A stretch of DNA of 64,000 nt, taken from positions 419,856 through 483,855 of the forward strand of contig NW_003216064.1 in NCBI RefSeq assembly GCF_000006405.1, in the 5' to 3' direction. Numbering within the stretch: position 1 is the stretch's first letter; each line of letters opens with the position of its first letter. The position numbers and the translations under genes are program-made. This document shows positions 32,660-44,443 of the stretch, one piece after another. Source of the DNA: Perkinsus marinus ATCC 50983 (taxonomy: Eukaryota > Perkinsozoa > Perkinsida > Perkinsidae). Under the pieces are notes generated by a model that worked only from the letters and a program-made list of their open reading frames with translations, did not search any database and had not been told where the DNA came from.

Positions 32660-32837
32660 GTCAGTACGTCAGGTCAACGCGGTAGTGTCTTATGTCCAAC
32701 AGGCTCCGCTGAGGACCAACGGAAGGTATGAGATAACCCTCATGATGAATGTCAGTTTTTTTCACATTTTCATTCTTACGAGTGTTGCGCAAACCAATAG
32801 TGAGGCATTGTGAGTGACAGTAAACGTTCGAGTATCA

Positions 32838-35800
32838 ATGGTAGCAGAAGCAGAAAATATCAAAGTCGCGGTTAGGGTCCGCCCCTTCAGTGAAAGAGAG
32901 ATCGAGCTGGGAGCTCAGAGCACCGTCACCATGTCCGGTCGCCAATGTGAATCTCAAGGCACTCCAATACGATTCTGAGAAATTTCCCTCAGGTAAGGTC
33001 GTGAGTGATGAAGCCGGCGTAGCCTCAGTAGCTGGTGCTCGTGAAGGGAAGCAAGCTCAGACTAGGACCTTTGCCTTCGACCACTGCTACGATAGCATGG
33101 ACAGAAGCTCTGCTAATTACGCCGATCAGAGCAAGGTGAGTGCTTTTTTCCCGTACCCCTGTAGTAGTGCTCGCAGGTTTATAACGACCTTGGCGAGGCA
33201 GTTCTGAATAATGCTCTGCAAGGTTACAATGGATGTGTATTCGCCTATGGGCAGACGGGGTCGGGGAAAAGCTATTGTATGTTGGGCGGAAAGGGCGACC
33301 CTGGTACCACCTTTCGAACGATGGATGGGATCCAACGCCGTGTGCCACAATCAGGGATCATCCCACGTATAACGAAGGCGCTGTTTCATGCAGCTGGTAG
33401 AGGGCAAAAGGACGGTTATGCTCAGACAAGGGTTTGGGTGTCCTATCTTGAAATCTACAATGAACGGATAAAGGATCTTCTCTCTACTGAGGAGAAAGAT
33501 GGTAGTGAATGAATTCGTTTTCGGGTGAGGAAAAAATTGAATTCAACGTGGGAAAATACGCACATGGTCAACTTCGTGTGTTTGTGATATGGTGACGAAG
33601 TTTGGAAAAAAAATTATGTTGGTCTTTGACAATTTCTACTCTTAGTCCCATGTAAATTTCCGTGATGTAGTGAGGAAAGTAAACACATATCTCAACACTA
33701 GGTGAAACCGTAGCGATTTTCGACAAGCCTGGCAGTGGAGTCTTGGTGTCCGGTATGGTTGAAGCCGCTGTGGAGGATATCAGAGAGGTCAAAGGCTTAT
33801 TGGACTATGGGACTGCGCAACGGTAAGGAGCACTAGTAGACTAACTGTTGAGAATCTTTACAGTGGAGAATTACAAAATACGAAAAAATACAAAACATAC
33901 AAAATTTACATTTTTACATTTTTACATTCTTACATTTTACAATTTTTACATTTTTATATTTTCACATTTTTACATTTCACAATTTTTACATTTTTACATT
34001 TTACATTACATACACCCGTTTTACGTGGAGTGGCGTAACACTTTGTGAGGAACTCGATATTCGCGGTGATATGCAGTAGTCGTGGAATATATTTTGCACT
34101 AGTGTTTTTCATATCACTAGGGTCGGACTTCATTGTTATTAGAGCCGTTGGGGCTACCAACATGAACGCACAGTCGTCCCGCTCACATGCTGTGTTTATA
34201 CTGCGGCTACAGAGAGTGTCTGCTGATCCTACCGCTAAGCCAGACTTGGACGCAAGGTAGGAAAACCCCACAAAGTTCATCGCGATGGCTCTGACCATAT
34301 CAGGATCAACTTGGTGGATCTGGCTGGAAGTGAGAGACAGGAGAAAAGTGGAGCTAGTGGGGGCCGATTGAAGGAGGCGATCGCGATCAACCAAAGCCTC
34401 TCAACGCTGGCTATGGTAGTATCGCAGAGGCGTGTCATTGGTGAGGAGAGGACAGGTCATCTCTGGGCTGGCGGAGAACAAGTCGGCTCATATTCCTTTC
34501 CGGAACTCCAAACTTACTTTCCTGTTGAAGGATTCTCTGTCGGGCAACAGCAAGACGTTTATGGTAGAAATGTGGAATCTTCACTGTGCGTTGGGATTGG
34601 TGTGGATAGATCGCCTGCATATCGCCGGCCTTGACGGAGCTGTCGGAGACCGTATCGACGTTGCGGTTCGCGCATTCGGCCAAGCTGGTGAGGACTAAAG
34701 CGATGCAGAATAGGATTAAGGTGGGGACTGGTGACACAGTGGGAAGGCCGCGGTAGTGGATCCTTCAGCCCAACGCGGAGCTTGAAGCGTTGCGGAAGGA
34801 GCTCGCTGATATCGGACAGAAATTGTCGGTTCGGGGTGGTAGTATGGCAGGTCAAGGGCATGGGGACGACCAAGATGATGAGATTAGGCGGCTCAAGGTG
34901 GGGCATGGTCGTGTAGAGATAGGGAGGAGGGGTTGCTATTGCAGGCCGAGCTGGAGGAGAAAGAGCACAGGATGAAGGTTATGGCTACTGATTTCGAGGA
35001 ACAGCTGAAGGCGGCTAGACAGGCTGCTGAAGAGAGGACGAAGAAACTGGAAAATCAAGGGCTGGTGTCGACGGTAAAGTATGGGAATGGAAATGTTGGA
35101 AATCGGTGGGAGCTCAGGAGATATTGCTAAGACAGCCGTACCTTTGACGTTTCGTCGGATCCTATACTCAACGGCACGCTAGCTGGCAGCTCGACAGAAG
35201 TGATGGAGGTATAATGTTGGGTAGTGATAAGGAAAGGGATAAGGTGGGTGGTGCTGGTACATGGGGTTCGGACTTGTGTGAGTTGTCGTCATCATCAGAT
35301 TGTTGTGTTGGTCTGGGCATTCCGGAAGGGGAGCCCCTGTGTAAATTTGTGGTGTCGAACGCTGCTGACCAGCACACCACGGTGGAGGTCCTATCTGATG
35401 AAGGTGTGGTAACAGTAAACGGTCTTAAGATCAACAGAGGGGAGAAGCCGACGAAACTGTAGTGATGGGGTTAGGAGAACTGTATGTGATAAATAGGACC
35501 TTCGGTGTAACCTTTATAATAGTAATATAACCTTATTAACATTATTATGTTTATATTTTATAATAACTTTACTTTTATACGATATAAATAAATAATAGTA
35601 TATATAAGGATATAGATAATATGGTTAATATGTTATTAGTAATAAGATAGAATATTAAGTGCGCTGTTCGTGCGTGTCTGCGAGTGAATCTGACAACCTC
35701 GAATAGCATCCAGCCAGTTATTGGTGTTTCTGCTGTTGGCAGACGACATTTGGACAATCTGGTATGTGGTAAGGCGATCATGTTACGTATGCACTACCCG

Positions 35801-37029
35801 AAAATGGGAGGGTCTCGACAAACTTTCGAGGAAGCATTGTCGAAGACCTTTGGGACACTTGTGCAGGAGAATCACTTGCCCTCAGAGCTGACCCACTACC
35901 TTCAGAAAGCCAGACATAAGTAGGCTGATCTGCTGGGCTCGACAGAATCGTCTATTAGGTGGGGGAAGAGTAGTAAGGAGTATAAGCTTATCGAGGAGTT
36001 TACTGTCATGAAGCTGTACCCCTTAGTGGACGAGGCTAACTTGATTTCAAAGGACATGTTCCCGTGCCGGAGGTAGGATGAAGGGGAAGAGTTCGATCGT
36101 GGAGTGCTTGGTAGGTATGCGATCAACGTTGAGATATTCGTGGAAAGGGTGCATGCGGAAGGGGAGAGTTTTGATCCGGAGGATTATGTATTTGCTCGGC
36201 TCAGCCGCGAGAAGTCTCCCGAGTGTAAAGATTTCAAATCGATTTGTACGGTTGGTGTTGATGAGCGAGTGACAGTTCTTGGTGATGATGAAGGTACATT
36301 AACCTACTCGCAGCTCGAGGGGCGACTAGAGGTTATGCGGGAAATCTATCATGTGTTTCATAAGCTACCACCGTACAAGCGGGCCGAGCTGTGTGGGATT
36401 AAGGTATGCATAGGGTGAACTAAGTGTGGTGGTGACGATATGGAAATTATGAGGAAATTTTGCGATAATTTTTAACGGTGATGGTGACGATATGCAAATT
36501 TCGAGAAAGTTTTGGGGAATTCTTGTTGGTCCTAGTGGATTTCGGTCCTTAGTCGTGTGTGAATTTCCATAAGTAGTGGAGAAAGTCTTGAGCTTAGCTG
36601 AGGGAAGCAAACAAATATTCCAAGACAGTTTTTAATGTGATACTTGTGGTGCTCACTGCAAATGATAGGCACCGCGGGATCCGCAACAGAAGATTGATCT
36701 TCATCTCCATCCCGGCTCGGACCCCTGGCTTCCTCATACGATCATTCGAGAGGAAGTTGCTGTTGATCATGATAAGCCCAAGGCGCCATCACCAGCACCA
36801 CCAACAGCCCCTTCGCCTCCCACCCCACCCGAGCAAGAGCCTTTGCTCAAGGACAACGACGTATCGGATGGTGATGAAGGGGACTATGCAGTAAGGATGG
36901 TTCGGTGATGCGCGTGCTAGTGACGTTCGTGATTCTCAGGAGTATTCACAGTTCTCATATAAAAGAGCCCATTCTGACAACTGGAGGGCTTGGATATGTT
37001 TTGGAGGCCGTTTTGTTGGTGAAACTTGA
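32838..37029 (+). CDS. kinesin-3 (KIF1/Unc-104-like) motor with FHA domain
   Basis: The motor starts [20 protein letters not shown]. It holds the P-loop [30 protein letters not shown], switch [16 protein letters not shown], switch [16 protein letters not shown] and the neck-side [14 protein letters not shown] and [18 protein letters not shown]. Downstream are coiled coils ([37 protein letters not shown]) and an FHA domain with [28 protein letters not shown] and VTVNGLKIN, the order that marks kinesin-3. Later exons read [13 protein letters not shown] and a Pro-rich tail ([18 protein letters not shown]) and end with [14 protein letters not shown]. No PH domain was seen. It would carry vesicles toward microtubule plus ends or act in the flagellum. 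Introns include repeat copies C and D and a TTTTTACA array. Confidence 0.88.
33535..33705 (-). repeat. dispersed AT-rich repeat, intron copy C
   Basis: In a kinesin intron, inverted relative to copies A and B. In minus sense it reads TTTCCTCACTACATCACGG, AAAGACCAACATAA, CTTCGTCACCATATCAC and ACGAAGTTGACCATGTGCGT, the same block order as copy A. Confidence 0.6.
33868..34012 (+). repeat. TTTTTACA-type simple repeat in kinesin intron
   Basis: About 145 bases of imperfect TTTTTACA/TTTACA units preceded by AATACAAAA units, within an intron between motor-domain exons. Confidence 0.85.
35465..35655 (+). other. very AT-rich kinesin intron
   Basis: A stretch of nearly pure A and T with TATA-like and TTATTA runs, clearly different in composition from the exons on both sides. 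No structure or gene is visible. Confidence 0.6.
36425..36620 (-). repeat. dispersed AT-rich repeat, intron copy D
   Basis: In another kinesin intron, inverted relative to copies A and B. In minus sense it reads GCTTCCCTCAGCTAAGCTCA, CTTTCTCCACTACTTATGG, CTAGGACCAACAAG and CATATCGTCACCATC. The unit GTGACGATATG occurs twice, about 55 bases apart. Confidence 0.6.
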
Positions 37030-37201
37030 TACAACTTATCTAACCATGTTCAGATGCTGTTCGTGTGATGTGTTATTTTATGACCGGTTGTCGTCGCTAA
37101 CGGCTTTGCGCACTGAGTTGTCAATATGCTTCTACCTGAGCTGTTGTGAAATTCGTGGCGCGCGGTAATTGTCGTTGTTTGATTTTTGCTCCTCATCGGG
37201 A

Positions 37202-40200
37202 ATGGCATCAGTCTCCTCTGATGGTGATGATGCGTCGTTGATGAGGATTATGATCATCACGGACAACCATGTGGGCCATAAGCAGGTGAGCGGACTATTG
37301 AGTCCATTATCATCACCACCATTCATTGGTCTCTAGGACGACCCTGTACGGAGCCTTGATTCTGTATGTGCATTTGAGGAAGCAATGCAAAGAGCTAAGT
37401 TGGCACAAGTCGACCTAGTTGTTCATGGTGGTGACCTGTTTGATATCGCGAGGTGAGTTCTAGTGTCAAATGAGCGGTAATTTTTCCCCAGGCCAGATCG
37501 TCTGACCATGAAACAAGTGAATGAGATTTTACGGCAAACAGTGATGGGAGATCAGCCCATCAAGATCGAAGTGAGCATTGACCTGGGGGGTCGCTGGTTG
37601 AAGATGGTGCATCAAGGTTCTGCCGACACAAGACGAGAACGGCATTGTTCGGGACGAGCCGCCGAATTATGAGGATCCTAACTACAACGTCGGGCTTCCA
37701 GTGTAAGGCTCTTAGCGAGGTTATTTGTGTATAGTATGCCTACTAGATTCATGATACATGGTAATCATGATGAACCGGGCGGGCTCGGCAATATGTCGGT
37801 AATCGACTTACTTCACACGAATCGATTGGTGAGTATCCATACCGGTCTTGTTTCCAAATCCGCGATTCGGCACTGAATGTGTCTAACCTAGCCGGCCACG
37901 GCGTTGGGCTTTAACCTGACACACAGACATATTGAATGCGTGATTGCTGCAGCTCTGATTTCAAATTATTGCGTTGGCATCGTTTACTGCCTTTCTTCAA
38001 GCGGCTCTATCCGAGCTCTCTACGGTCGCATCAGGTCAACTACTTCGGTCAGCAGATGGACTTGGACCGGATCGTTATCCGTCCGATTCTCATCCAGAAG
38101 GGCGAGACGAAACTAGCGTTGTATGGCCTTGGGAACATGCGGGATGAAAGACTCAACAGAGCGATTGACGCTGGCAAGGTGGAGGTTTCGGAGTTGTATC
38201 AGCTCGCGAGGCTTCCGGATTTTTCAGGTCAGATTCGAAATCCCTCCGGGCCGTGGCGGTTCGGAATCGGAAAGTGAATACTTTTCCGTTATGTTGGTCC
38301 ATCAGAATCGGTATAAGGGGGTAGCGGGCGGCGTGCCGGGGAGCAGCTCTCTGCAGAATTCACAGTTACCAGGTATTCACTCGAAGTCGACATAAGCTGA
38401 CGACCTTGGGTGTTGGTGGTCAGGTTTCTTGGACTTGGTTGTTTGGGGTCACGAACATGAGTCTATTATCGACCCAGTGGAGACAGCCCAAGGCTTCTCT
38501 GTGCTGCAGCCGGGATCGTCAGTACTTGCCAGGATCTAGTACTCGGATGGTTGGGTCATTGTTACGTTGTGATAAGGTGCAGACTTCCCTCTCTGCTGGT
38601 GAGAGCCTCCCTAAGCATATCTTCTTGTTGGAGCTCCTCAAAGGTCGAGGATGGCGAACGACCCCTATACCCTTAACGAGCCCCCGGCCACTGCTAGTGC
38701 AGGATGTGGTGAGGGCATTCCTCCTCTGTGGCGTTTTGAATAGTGGTTGAGCTCAGTCCATGAAGGAACTCATCGCTCAGAGGGAGAGCCGACTGGACGG
38801 CAGCGGGGAGAAAATGGAAGAACTGGTGAGTGGCTTCTTTTGGGGTATCGAGGGGCCTTTGCGAGTCATTGACAGTCTGTAGGCGTGGAATTCCCTCAGC
38901 GACGTTGTGAGAAGGATGGTCGACCATGGCAAAGAGCTCGGCAAGGCACAAGTATTGGCGTATAAGAAGTGGCTAGAAGACACCAGGCTGACCCCTTTGT
39001 ATAAACGCGACTCGGCCCGTGCGGTAATTCGGCATCGGAAGAGCGGCTGAGGAACATTGTTGGCAGATTCGACCGTTGATACGAGTGCGAGTCGATGTCA
39101 CAGTAGAGGAAGATGATGGTGATGATGGGGGAATCCCCGGCCTGCCTGTTGGCAGTAGCTATCCCGTTATACCGAATCAGAAATTTGGTCAGCAGTTCCT
39201 CGAGGAGGTTGCTAATCCGGCTGATATATTGTTGTTTCACAAGAAGAAAAAACGACCAGCGAAGCAGAAGAAAAATGAACGTATGTCACATCAGGGGGGT
39301 GATAGAAATTTAGCTGTCACCGTCAGTCCAACTGAACCTGGAAGATCATGTGCCCGCTGGAGCATCGAGTGATGATACTACGGCCGACAGGGATATGATG
39401 CAGGATATCATCTTTCACTACGTCAATGGTGCTGATTGCCTCGACCTCATCCCGGAGACCAGGCTTAACGAGGTTGTTCAGGAGTAGGCTGTGGATGGGA
39501 AGGAGGGAATCATCCAGAAACCTATGAAGTTCCCTAAGGAAACTCATTTTGAATTCCCTAATATGTCTAGGAACACATTGTCAATCAGTTTCCCGTGTAA
39601 ATATCATAACATTAGGAGCATTTCCCCATTGTTATCAAAGCCTAGGGAACGTTATTTCTCAAAGCTGGATGGGTCCCCTGGAGGAAAGGGGGAGCCGTGT
39701 TATGGTTAAACGTGATTCGTAGGTACGTGCATAAGAACGAGACCGCTGCGATCACACAGTTCGTGTCGGAGGTGGTGAAGCAGACCAGCGAGTCCATCGA
39801 AGCTGATCGAGATCATGTGCCAGCTCAAGAAGGGGTCATTCGGGAGGCTGCTAGAACTAGAGCTGAGATGGTGAGGCGCACGAACGTGGAAGGATCGCAA
39901 GTAGCGAAGTTATGAATCCTATAATTGACATTAATGTTCGCATTCCAGGCGGAGAATTCCAGAGGGGATCTGCCATCTCCAGGAGCAGCAGCAACATCTT
40001 CTTCGTCATCGTCATCGAGAGGGTCTGTTTCTACCACTTCCAGAGGGAGGCTCCCTACTGTTAAGGACGAGTTTGATGCCTCCGAGGATGAGTTCCATCG
40101 ACCGGTGGTGGCGGCTAAGCCTAAAGGAAGAGCCAAGGCGAAGGCCAAGGGCAAAGCAAAGGCCAAGGCGAAACCGAAGGCTAAAAGTGCATCGAGAGCT

Positions 40201-40449
40201 GCTAAGCGGACTCGGGACCAGCCCGTTGCAGCAGCAGCAGCAGCTCCAATTTTCAATGAAGCCAAACGTGTCAGAACGAGTACCGCAGCACCGTCGAGTT
40301 TCGCCGATTTCTTGAATGCCGACTCTGATGATGACGAGCCGACGGGAGACAGCTGTCCCTCCTCGAGTAATGCTTCGTTGCCGCCATACTCTGCGTCTTT
40401 ACCCGCTGGCTCTAGGGTCCTGCCTTGGGCTGGTCTACAGAGGAAATGA
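37202..40449 (+). CDS. MRE11: MRE11 double-strand break repair nuclease
   Basis: Multi-exon gene. Phosphoesterase motifs in order: [70 protein letters not shown] and [13 protein letters not shown]. Together these give the metal-binding Asp, His and Asn residues of MRE11. Downstream are [49 protein letters not shown] and [20 protein letters not shown], matching the MRE11 DNA-binding cap. The C-terminal exon (39925-40449) is disordered, Ser-rich, then strongly Lys/Ala ([20 protein letters not shown]). MRE11 works with RAD50 (and often NBS1) in the nucleus to process DNA ends. Kinesin ends only 173 bases upstream. Confidence 0.9.
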
Positions 40450-40682
40450 ACAGGCAAATGATAGTTTCTATCTCTCCATCGCTCGAGTTCATGTCAGTAG
40501 TTGTTGAGTGTTTCGCTGTGAGACTTGTGCGTGTTGGGAAGTTTTGACAATTTCCTCCGTTGAGGAAATGCAAGAATGCAAGAAGTGAGATTCTTAGTTT
40601 GGCTGAATTCGCGTGCTCGCTGGTTGTCAACTTGCGTCGTGTTAATCGAGTTGTTGTCCTGCAGTTGTGCTTTCTTTGATTA

Positions 40683-43130
40683 ATGTCAGAGAGTTTACCA
40701 GAGGCCTCAGCGTTCGGCACGGAATCACGCTGTTTGGGCCCTGATGAGTCCACTTCGCCCGCCGATTTGGTTCCGCAACTGACGACTATCTCGGCTCGGC
40801 CGCAAGAGTCTGCCTCGCAGCTCTACCCGATATCTGATACGGTCAATGCGGTTGGTATGATGAATGGTGATGGCAGCTATGGTCAGCAGGAGAAGTCACC
40901 ACCTAACCTGTTGGAGGGCATTGGTAATGATGGTGACAAGGCGGCTGGCTCGGCACCAGGTAGGGGTGATGGGGACAATCCGGTATTTATGTCGATGATG
41001 GGAGCTGCTATGGCCGCGGCACAGCTCCAGAATATGAACCAACAGATCCAGATGCAGCAGTACATGCTACTACAACAGCAGCAGGCACTTATTGCTCATG
41101 CCCAAATGAAGCGAGGGTCAACAGCCATAACAGGGCCAGTACCTCCGTCGTCGGGGTCACCACTTGGGGAGGCTGAGCCCCGCATGTCCTCCCCAACAGC
41201 CCAGCCGGCTGGTGGGATGTCTGGCCAGCTCACAGCAGCTTTGATATCTGCTGGTGCTCACTCTCCTGGAAGTTCGGAGCATAGTGTGGATGTCAAGACC
41301 CTCGACCTTGGTTGCGGCATCACCACTCCTAAGGCTGATAAGTCTTCCGGTAGTAATAGTTGTATTGATTCCAGCGATCATATGGCTGAGTCCGATGCGG
41401 GTACTCTTCCTTTGGTGGCGATGAATGAGGATTGTTGCACTCTAGATGGTGACAACGACGATTTGAAGTACGGCGAGCTTACTCTGGATATGGGCCCGGA
41501 ACAAGGCCCCTCTGTTGGTGGGGCAAGCGAGCAGATGGGGACGGCTATGGCTGGCTATGATACGCAGACTTGGCAGCAGTTTCAACAGCTGCAGTATAAC
41601 CAATGGAGTTATGCGGCTGCGATGAGCAATCCGTGGTATTCTCAGGGCTATCCTGGCACGAGGGGTTATGGTCAGGGTGGCGAGATGATGATGAGGGGAG
41701 ATACGGAGCGGAGTGGATCGGCAGCCGCAGCTGAGGCGGTAGCGGGGATAAAGCGGAGGAAGAAGCCCTATGCAGCACCCAAGGGCGTGTGGCGTAATAA
41801 TGGAGGTTATAACGCTACCATCTACGTCAATAAGAAACGAATCTACGGGCCTGTGCGCCGGAATCTGGCCGATGCTGTGTCGGATCGGAGGGTTATGGAA
41901 GACTCAGTCGACTCGGCTAGGACCAAGGTTGAGCGAATGATCGAGGAACAGCATAAGGTCTTCGAGTCTGATCAAGCCAGGGAGTCGTTTATTGCTGAGG
42001 AGAGTCATACGATGATAAGAGAAGTAGTTGCAAAGCTGCGAGCGGAGCGAGGCACTCATAACTCATCCAACTCGGGTCCGTCTGATCCACGGCCGTCCGT
42101 CCAGAGTTCTTTGACCGCCGCACAGCAGTCGAGGAGACCAGGGGTGGTCCCGTCTCTGGCTCAGGCTGTGTATGGCACTGCTGCTGCTCGCCCTGGTAAT
42201 ATGATGCCGTTCATGATGCCCTATCCGTCTGCTGTCTGGCCAAGGCCTATGGGTGGCAAGAATAGTAGTAGTAGTACGCCGCTAGCTAGGACGAGGAAGC
42301 GAGATCGATCGGAATCGGAAGATGCTAAAGATGCTGCTACTGTTAAGGGGGACACTGTGCCGGTCAAGACTGGATTGGCTCAGAGTGTCCTCTTCGGTGG
42401 TGAGGGCTCTCTCAATACTACTGCTGTTGAAATCCCTGCTAACCTAGCGGGCGCTAGCGAAAGGGTCACCACTGACCCTAAAAGGGCGCGGACTATTACC
42501 CCTACCACGGCAACCACTTCATCGTCAACCTCAGCCTCGTCGTCGTCGTATGTACCCTTATCACCCTTGTTCAACCCTGGTTCACCCCTATTGTCAAGTC
42601 GAATGTTCTCCTCAGCTTTACCTAAGTATCTGCGGAGCCCAGCATTCCCTGCCACACAGCTCACTCCCTTCAGAGGCGCAGCTCCTCCTGGCGGGCCTAA
42701 TGGTGTTGATGGGCCGATCATTGATGACGACATCCAACTGGAAGAGAGCGCTGTTGGGTCTTTAGGCAGCCTCTATCCCAAGGGAGCGCAGACATCTTCT
42801 GGCTTCCCTCTCAGCCCAACGTTCTTGCCTTATCACACACCATCCACGGGGGCTGCTTTTACTTGTACCGGTAATACCAGCACATGCTCGGCATCGTCAG
42901 CGACTACTGCTGTAACTCCAACAGCTGCTGCTGGCTCTAATACTAGTACTCCCGCATCGACGTTCCCATCATTGACCTTCACGTCTCCTGGTCTTCAACC
43001 TGCCTCTTCTCAAGGAGCAACTGCCGCCGCCGCCGCCGCTGCTGCTGCATCCTTCTGGACACCACATTTACAGTATCTTAAGCATAGCCCGGCGTTCGCA
43101 AGTCAAAGCAGCGCCGCCGCTGAAAGTTGA
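40683..43130 (+). CDS. AP2-domain transcription factor, intronless
   Basis: A single 815-residue exon. An AP2/ERF-like domain lies near residues 358-405: KPYAAPKGVWRNNGGYNATI followed by YVNKKRIYGPVRRNLADAV and a helix with RVMEDSVDSARTKVERM. The rest is low complexity and probably disordered: Gln-rich (QIQMQQYMLLQQQQALIAHA), Ser/Thr-rich and, near the end, a run of 11 Ala. A basic patch (RTRKRDRSESEDAKD) could be a nuclear localisation signal. AP2 domains bind DNA in plants and are the main specific transcription factors of apicomplexans (ApiAP2). The lack of introns over 2.4 kb contrasts with its neighbours. DNA target unknown. Confidence 0.82.
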   Translation: MSESLPEASAFGTESRCLGPDESTSPADLVPQLTTISARPQESASQLYPISDTVNAVGMMNGDGSYGQQEKSPPNLLEGIGNDGDKAAGSAPGRGDGDNPVFMSMMGAAMAAAQLQNMNQQIQMQQYMLLQQQQALIAHAQMKRGSTAITGPVPPSSGSPLGEAEPRMSSPTAQPAGGMSGQLTAALISAGAHSPGSSEHSVDVKTLDLGCGITTPKADKSSGSNSCIDSSDHMAESDAGTLPLVAMNEDCCTLDGDNDDLKYGELTLDMGPEQGPSVGGASEQMGTAMAGYDTQTWQQFQQLQYNQWSYAAAMSNPWYSQGYPGTRGYGQGGEMMMRGDTERSGSAAAAEAVAGIKRRKKPYAAPKGVWRNNGGYNATIYVNKKRIYGPVRRNLADAVSDRRVMEDSVDSARTKVERMIEEQHKVFESDQARESFIAEESHTMIREVVAKLRAERGTHNSSNSGPSDPRPSVQSSLTAAQQSRRPGVVPSLAQAVYGTAAARPGNMMPFMMPYPSAVWPRPMGGKNSSSSTPLARTRKRDRSESEDAKDAATVKGDTVPVKTGLAQSVLFGGEGSLNTTAVEIPANLAGASERVTTDPKRARTITPTTATTSSSTSASSSSYVPLSPLFNPGSPLLSSRMFSSALPKYLRSPAFPATQLTPFRGAAPPGGPNGVDGPIIDDDIQLEESAVGSLGSLYPKGAQTSSGFPLSPTFLPYHTPSTGAAFTCTGNTSTCSASSATTAVTPTAAAGSNTSTPASTFPSLTFTSPGLQPASSQGATAAAAAAAAASFWTPHLQYLKHSPAFASQSSAAAES

Positions 43131-43668
43131 TTCTACATATTACCATTACTGTAGCTATATTACCCAAGATTAATATCGTCATAAAAATCATCGTCATCAT
43201 CTTCACCATCATCTCTACGTCAGAACTCGGTCATCTCTATCATTTCGACTATCAATCAGCGCGCTGTGTTTCTAGTTGGGAGTCTTCGGTCGGTGTGTAA
43301 AGCTGGGAACGTGGTCACCGTGAGAAACATACGAAGATATCATGGGCATGTCCTGGCGGCGTTGATAACAGGACTATGGCTAGACTTTTTGTGATGAAGT
43401 CGTCTCTGGATAAGATTTCCTAGAAGTCTTCCAAAGGTCGTCCTAATACTGTGCGGTCCACATGTCGCCCTGATCACCACACATAGTGGCAATTCGCCAC
43501 ATTTCTGCTCGTGCACGAAGAACCCTTTATGAGAAAAATTTGGCAACGAATGTTCCATCCAGGTTAGGTACAGCGTCAGTAGAGAGCGTGAGGCCCTGAT
43601 TGAAAGCCTGTGAAGGGGTGGATAGCCTCCCACGGGAGTCCCTGCCGTTTGGCTTGCTCACATGTGGG
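43131..43668. other. intergenic, no gene recognised
   Basis: 3' flank of the AP2 gene. An ATCATCGTCATCATCTTCACCATCATC run lies near 43180-43212. The minus-strand frame at 43340-43633 is open but not convincingly coding. Confidence 0.35.
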
Positions 43669-44112
43669 TTACTCTGCAATCCCTGTATCCTCGGATGTCC
43701 TCCCTGAGGATGCGTCTACTGTTGCCGTCCAAAATGCTTCACCGCGGCTTCTCAGTCGAGAAAGTTTTCCTTCTACTCCCGGTGGGTACCAGACGTGGTG
43801 GTGGCTATCAGGTAGCCTCGTCCTCAGGCTAGGGGCTCTTAGCGTACGCAAGGTAATTGGGTTGACCGTCAACCGCTGGCGGTACTGACGCGCGTGGGGC
43901 TTCTGTGTAGACACTAGTGGATTCATTAGTGGATTCATTCGCTTCACTCCCGAGACGCATTGTTCTTCACAGTGATAGAACAGCTGGTCTAGATGCCCGG
44001 CGGGATGTTCATGGAGAAGTCTTGTAGCTTCGGAGCTGATACCCAGGTTGCGTATGAGGCACTGCACGATCAGACTGAAAAGTCTGCAAAGGTCTGGGTC
44101 CATGAATTGCAT
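43669..44112 (-). CDS. unrecognised protein, probable last exon
   Basis: I do not recognise a family. The 147-residue frame is protein-like throughout: FMDPDLCRLFSLIVQCLIRN, LGISSEATRLLHEHPAGHLD, QLFYHCEEQCVSGVKRMN, HARQYRQRLTVNPITLRTL, HVWYPPGVEGKLSRL and a TAA at the end. It is amphipathic helical in the first half, basic in the second. Upstream frames to about 44300 (AICEALIEHRQYELL) may be an earlier exon, but the join was not resolved, so the Met at 44112 need not be the start. Confidence 0.45.
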   Translation of the reverse strand: MQFMDPDLCRLFSLIVQCLIRNLGISSEATRLLHEHPAGHLDQLFYHCEEQCVSGVKRMNPLMNPLVSTQKPHARQYRQRLTVNPITLRTLRAPSLRTRLPDSHHHVWYPPGVEGKLSRLRSRGEAFWTATVDASSGRTSEDTGIAE

Positions 44113-44443
44113 TGAATATCAAGGAGCTCATATTGTCGATGCTCAATGAGAGCTTCGCAAATCGCCTGAGAGTGTCCATTGTCCGACCAAGAATCAGTCG
44201 TGCGTCGAGTCCCACGCCGGAGCCTGGGATGGTCCAAGACACTGTTGGCTCAGCTCGATGACTTTAGCCTACCCAGTCTGCAACCCGCTCGCTCACTGAA
44301 TTCTCCGGTCACCACTACAGCGCCTATTGTGAGATATCGTGAGCGGTGAAGGCATTACTCGCGTGAGATCGGTCACCCGTTCCCATTCGACCCAGCGATA
44401 AATCCGGAGGTCCCGCGGCCCGAGAGATGGTCTCGATCGTTGG

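Noticed and set aside
42380-42733. Minus-strand frame within the AP2 gene
   Set aside because: Shadow of a long, well-supported plus-strand exon.
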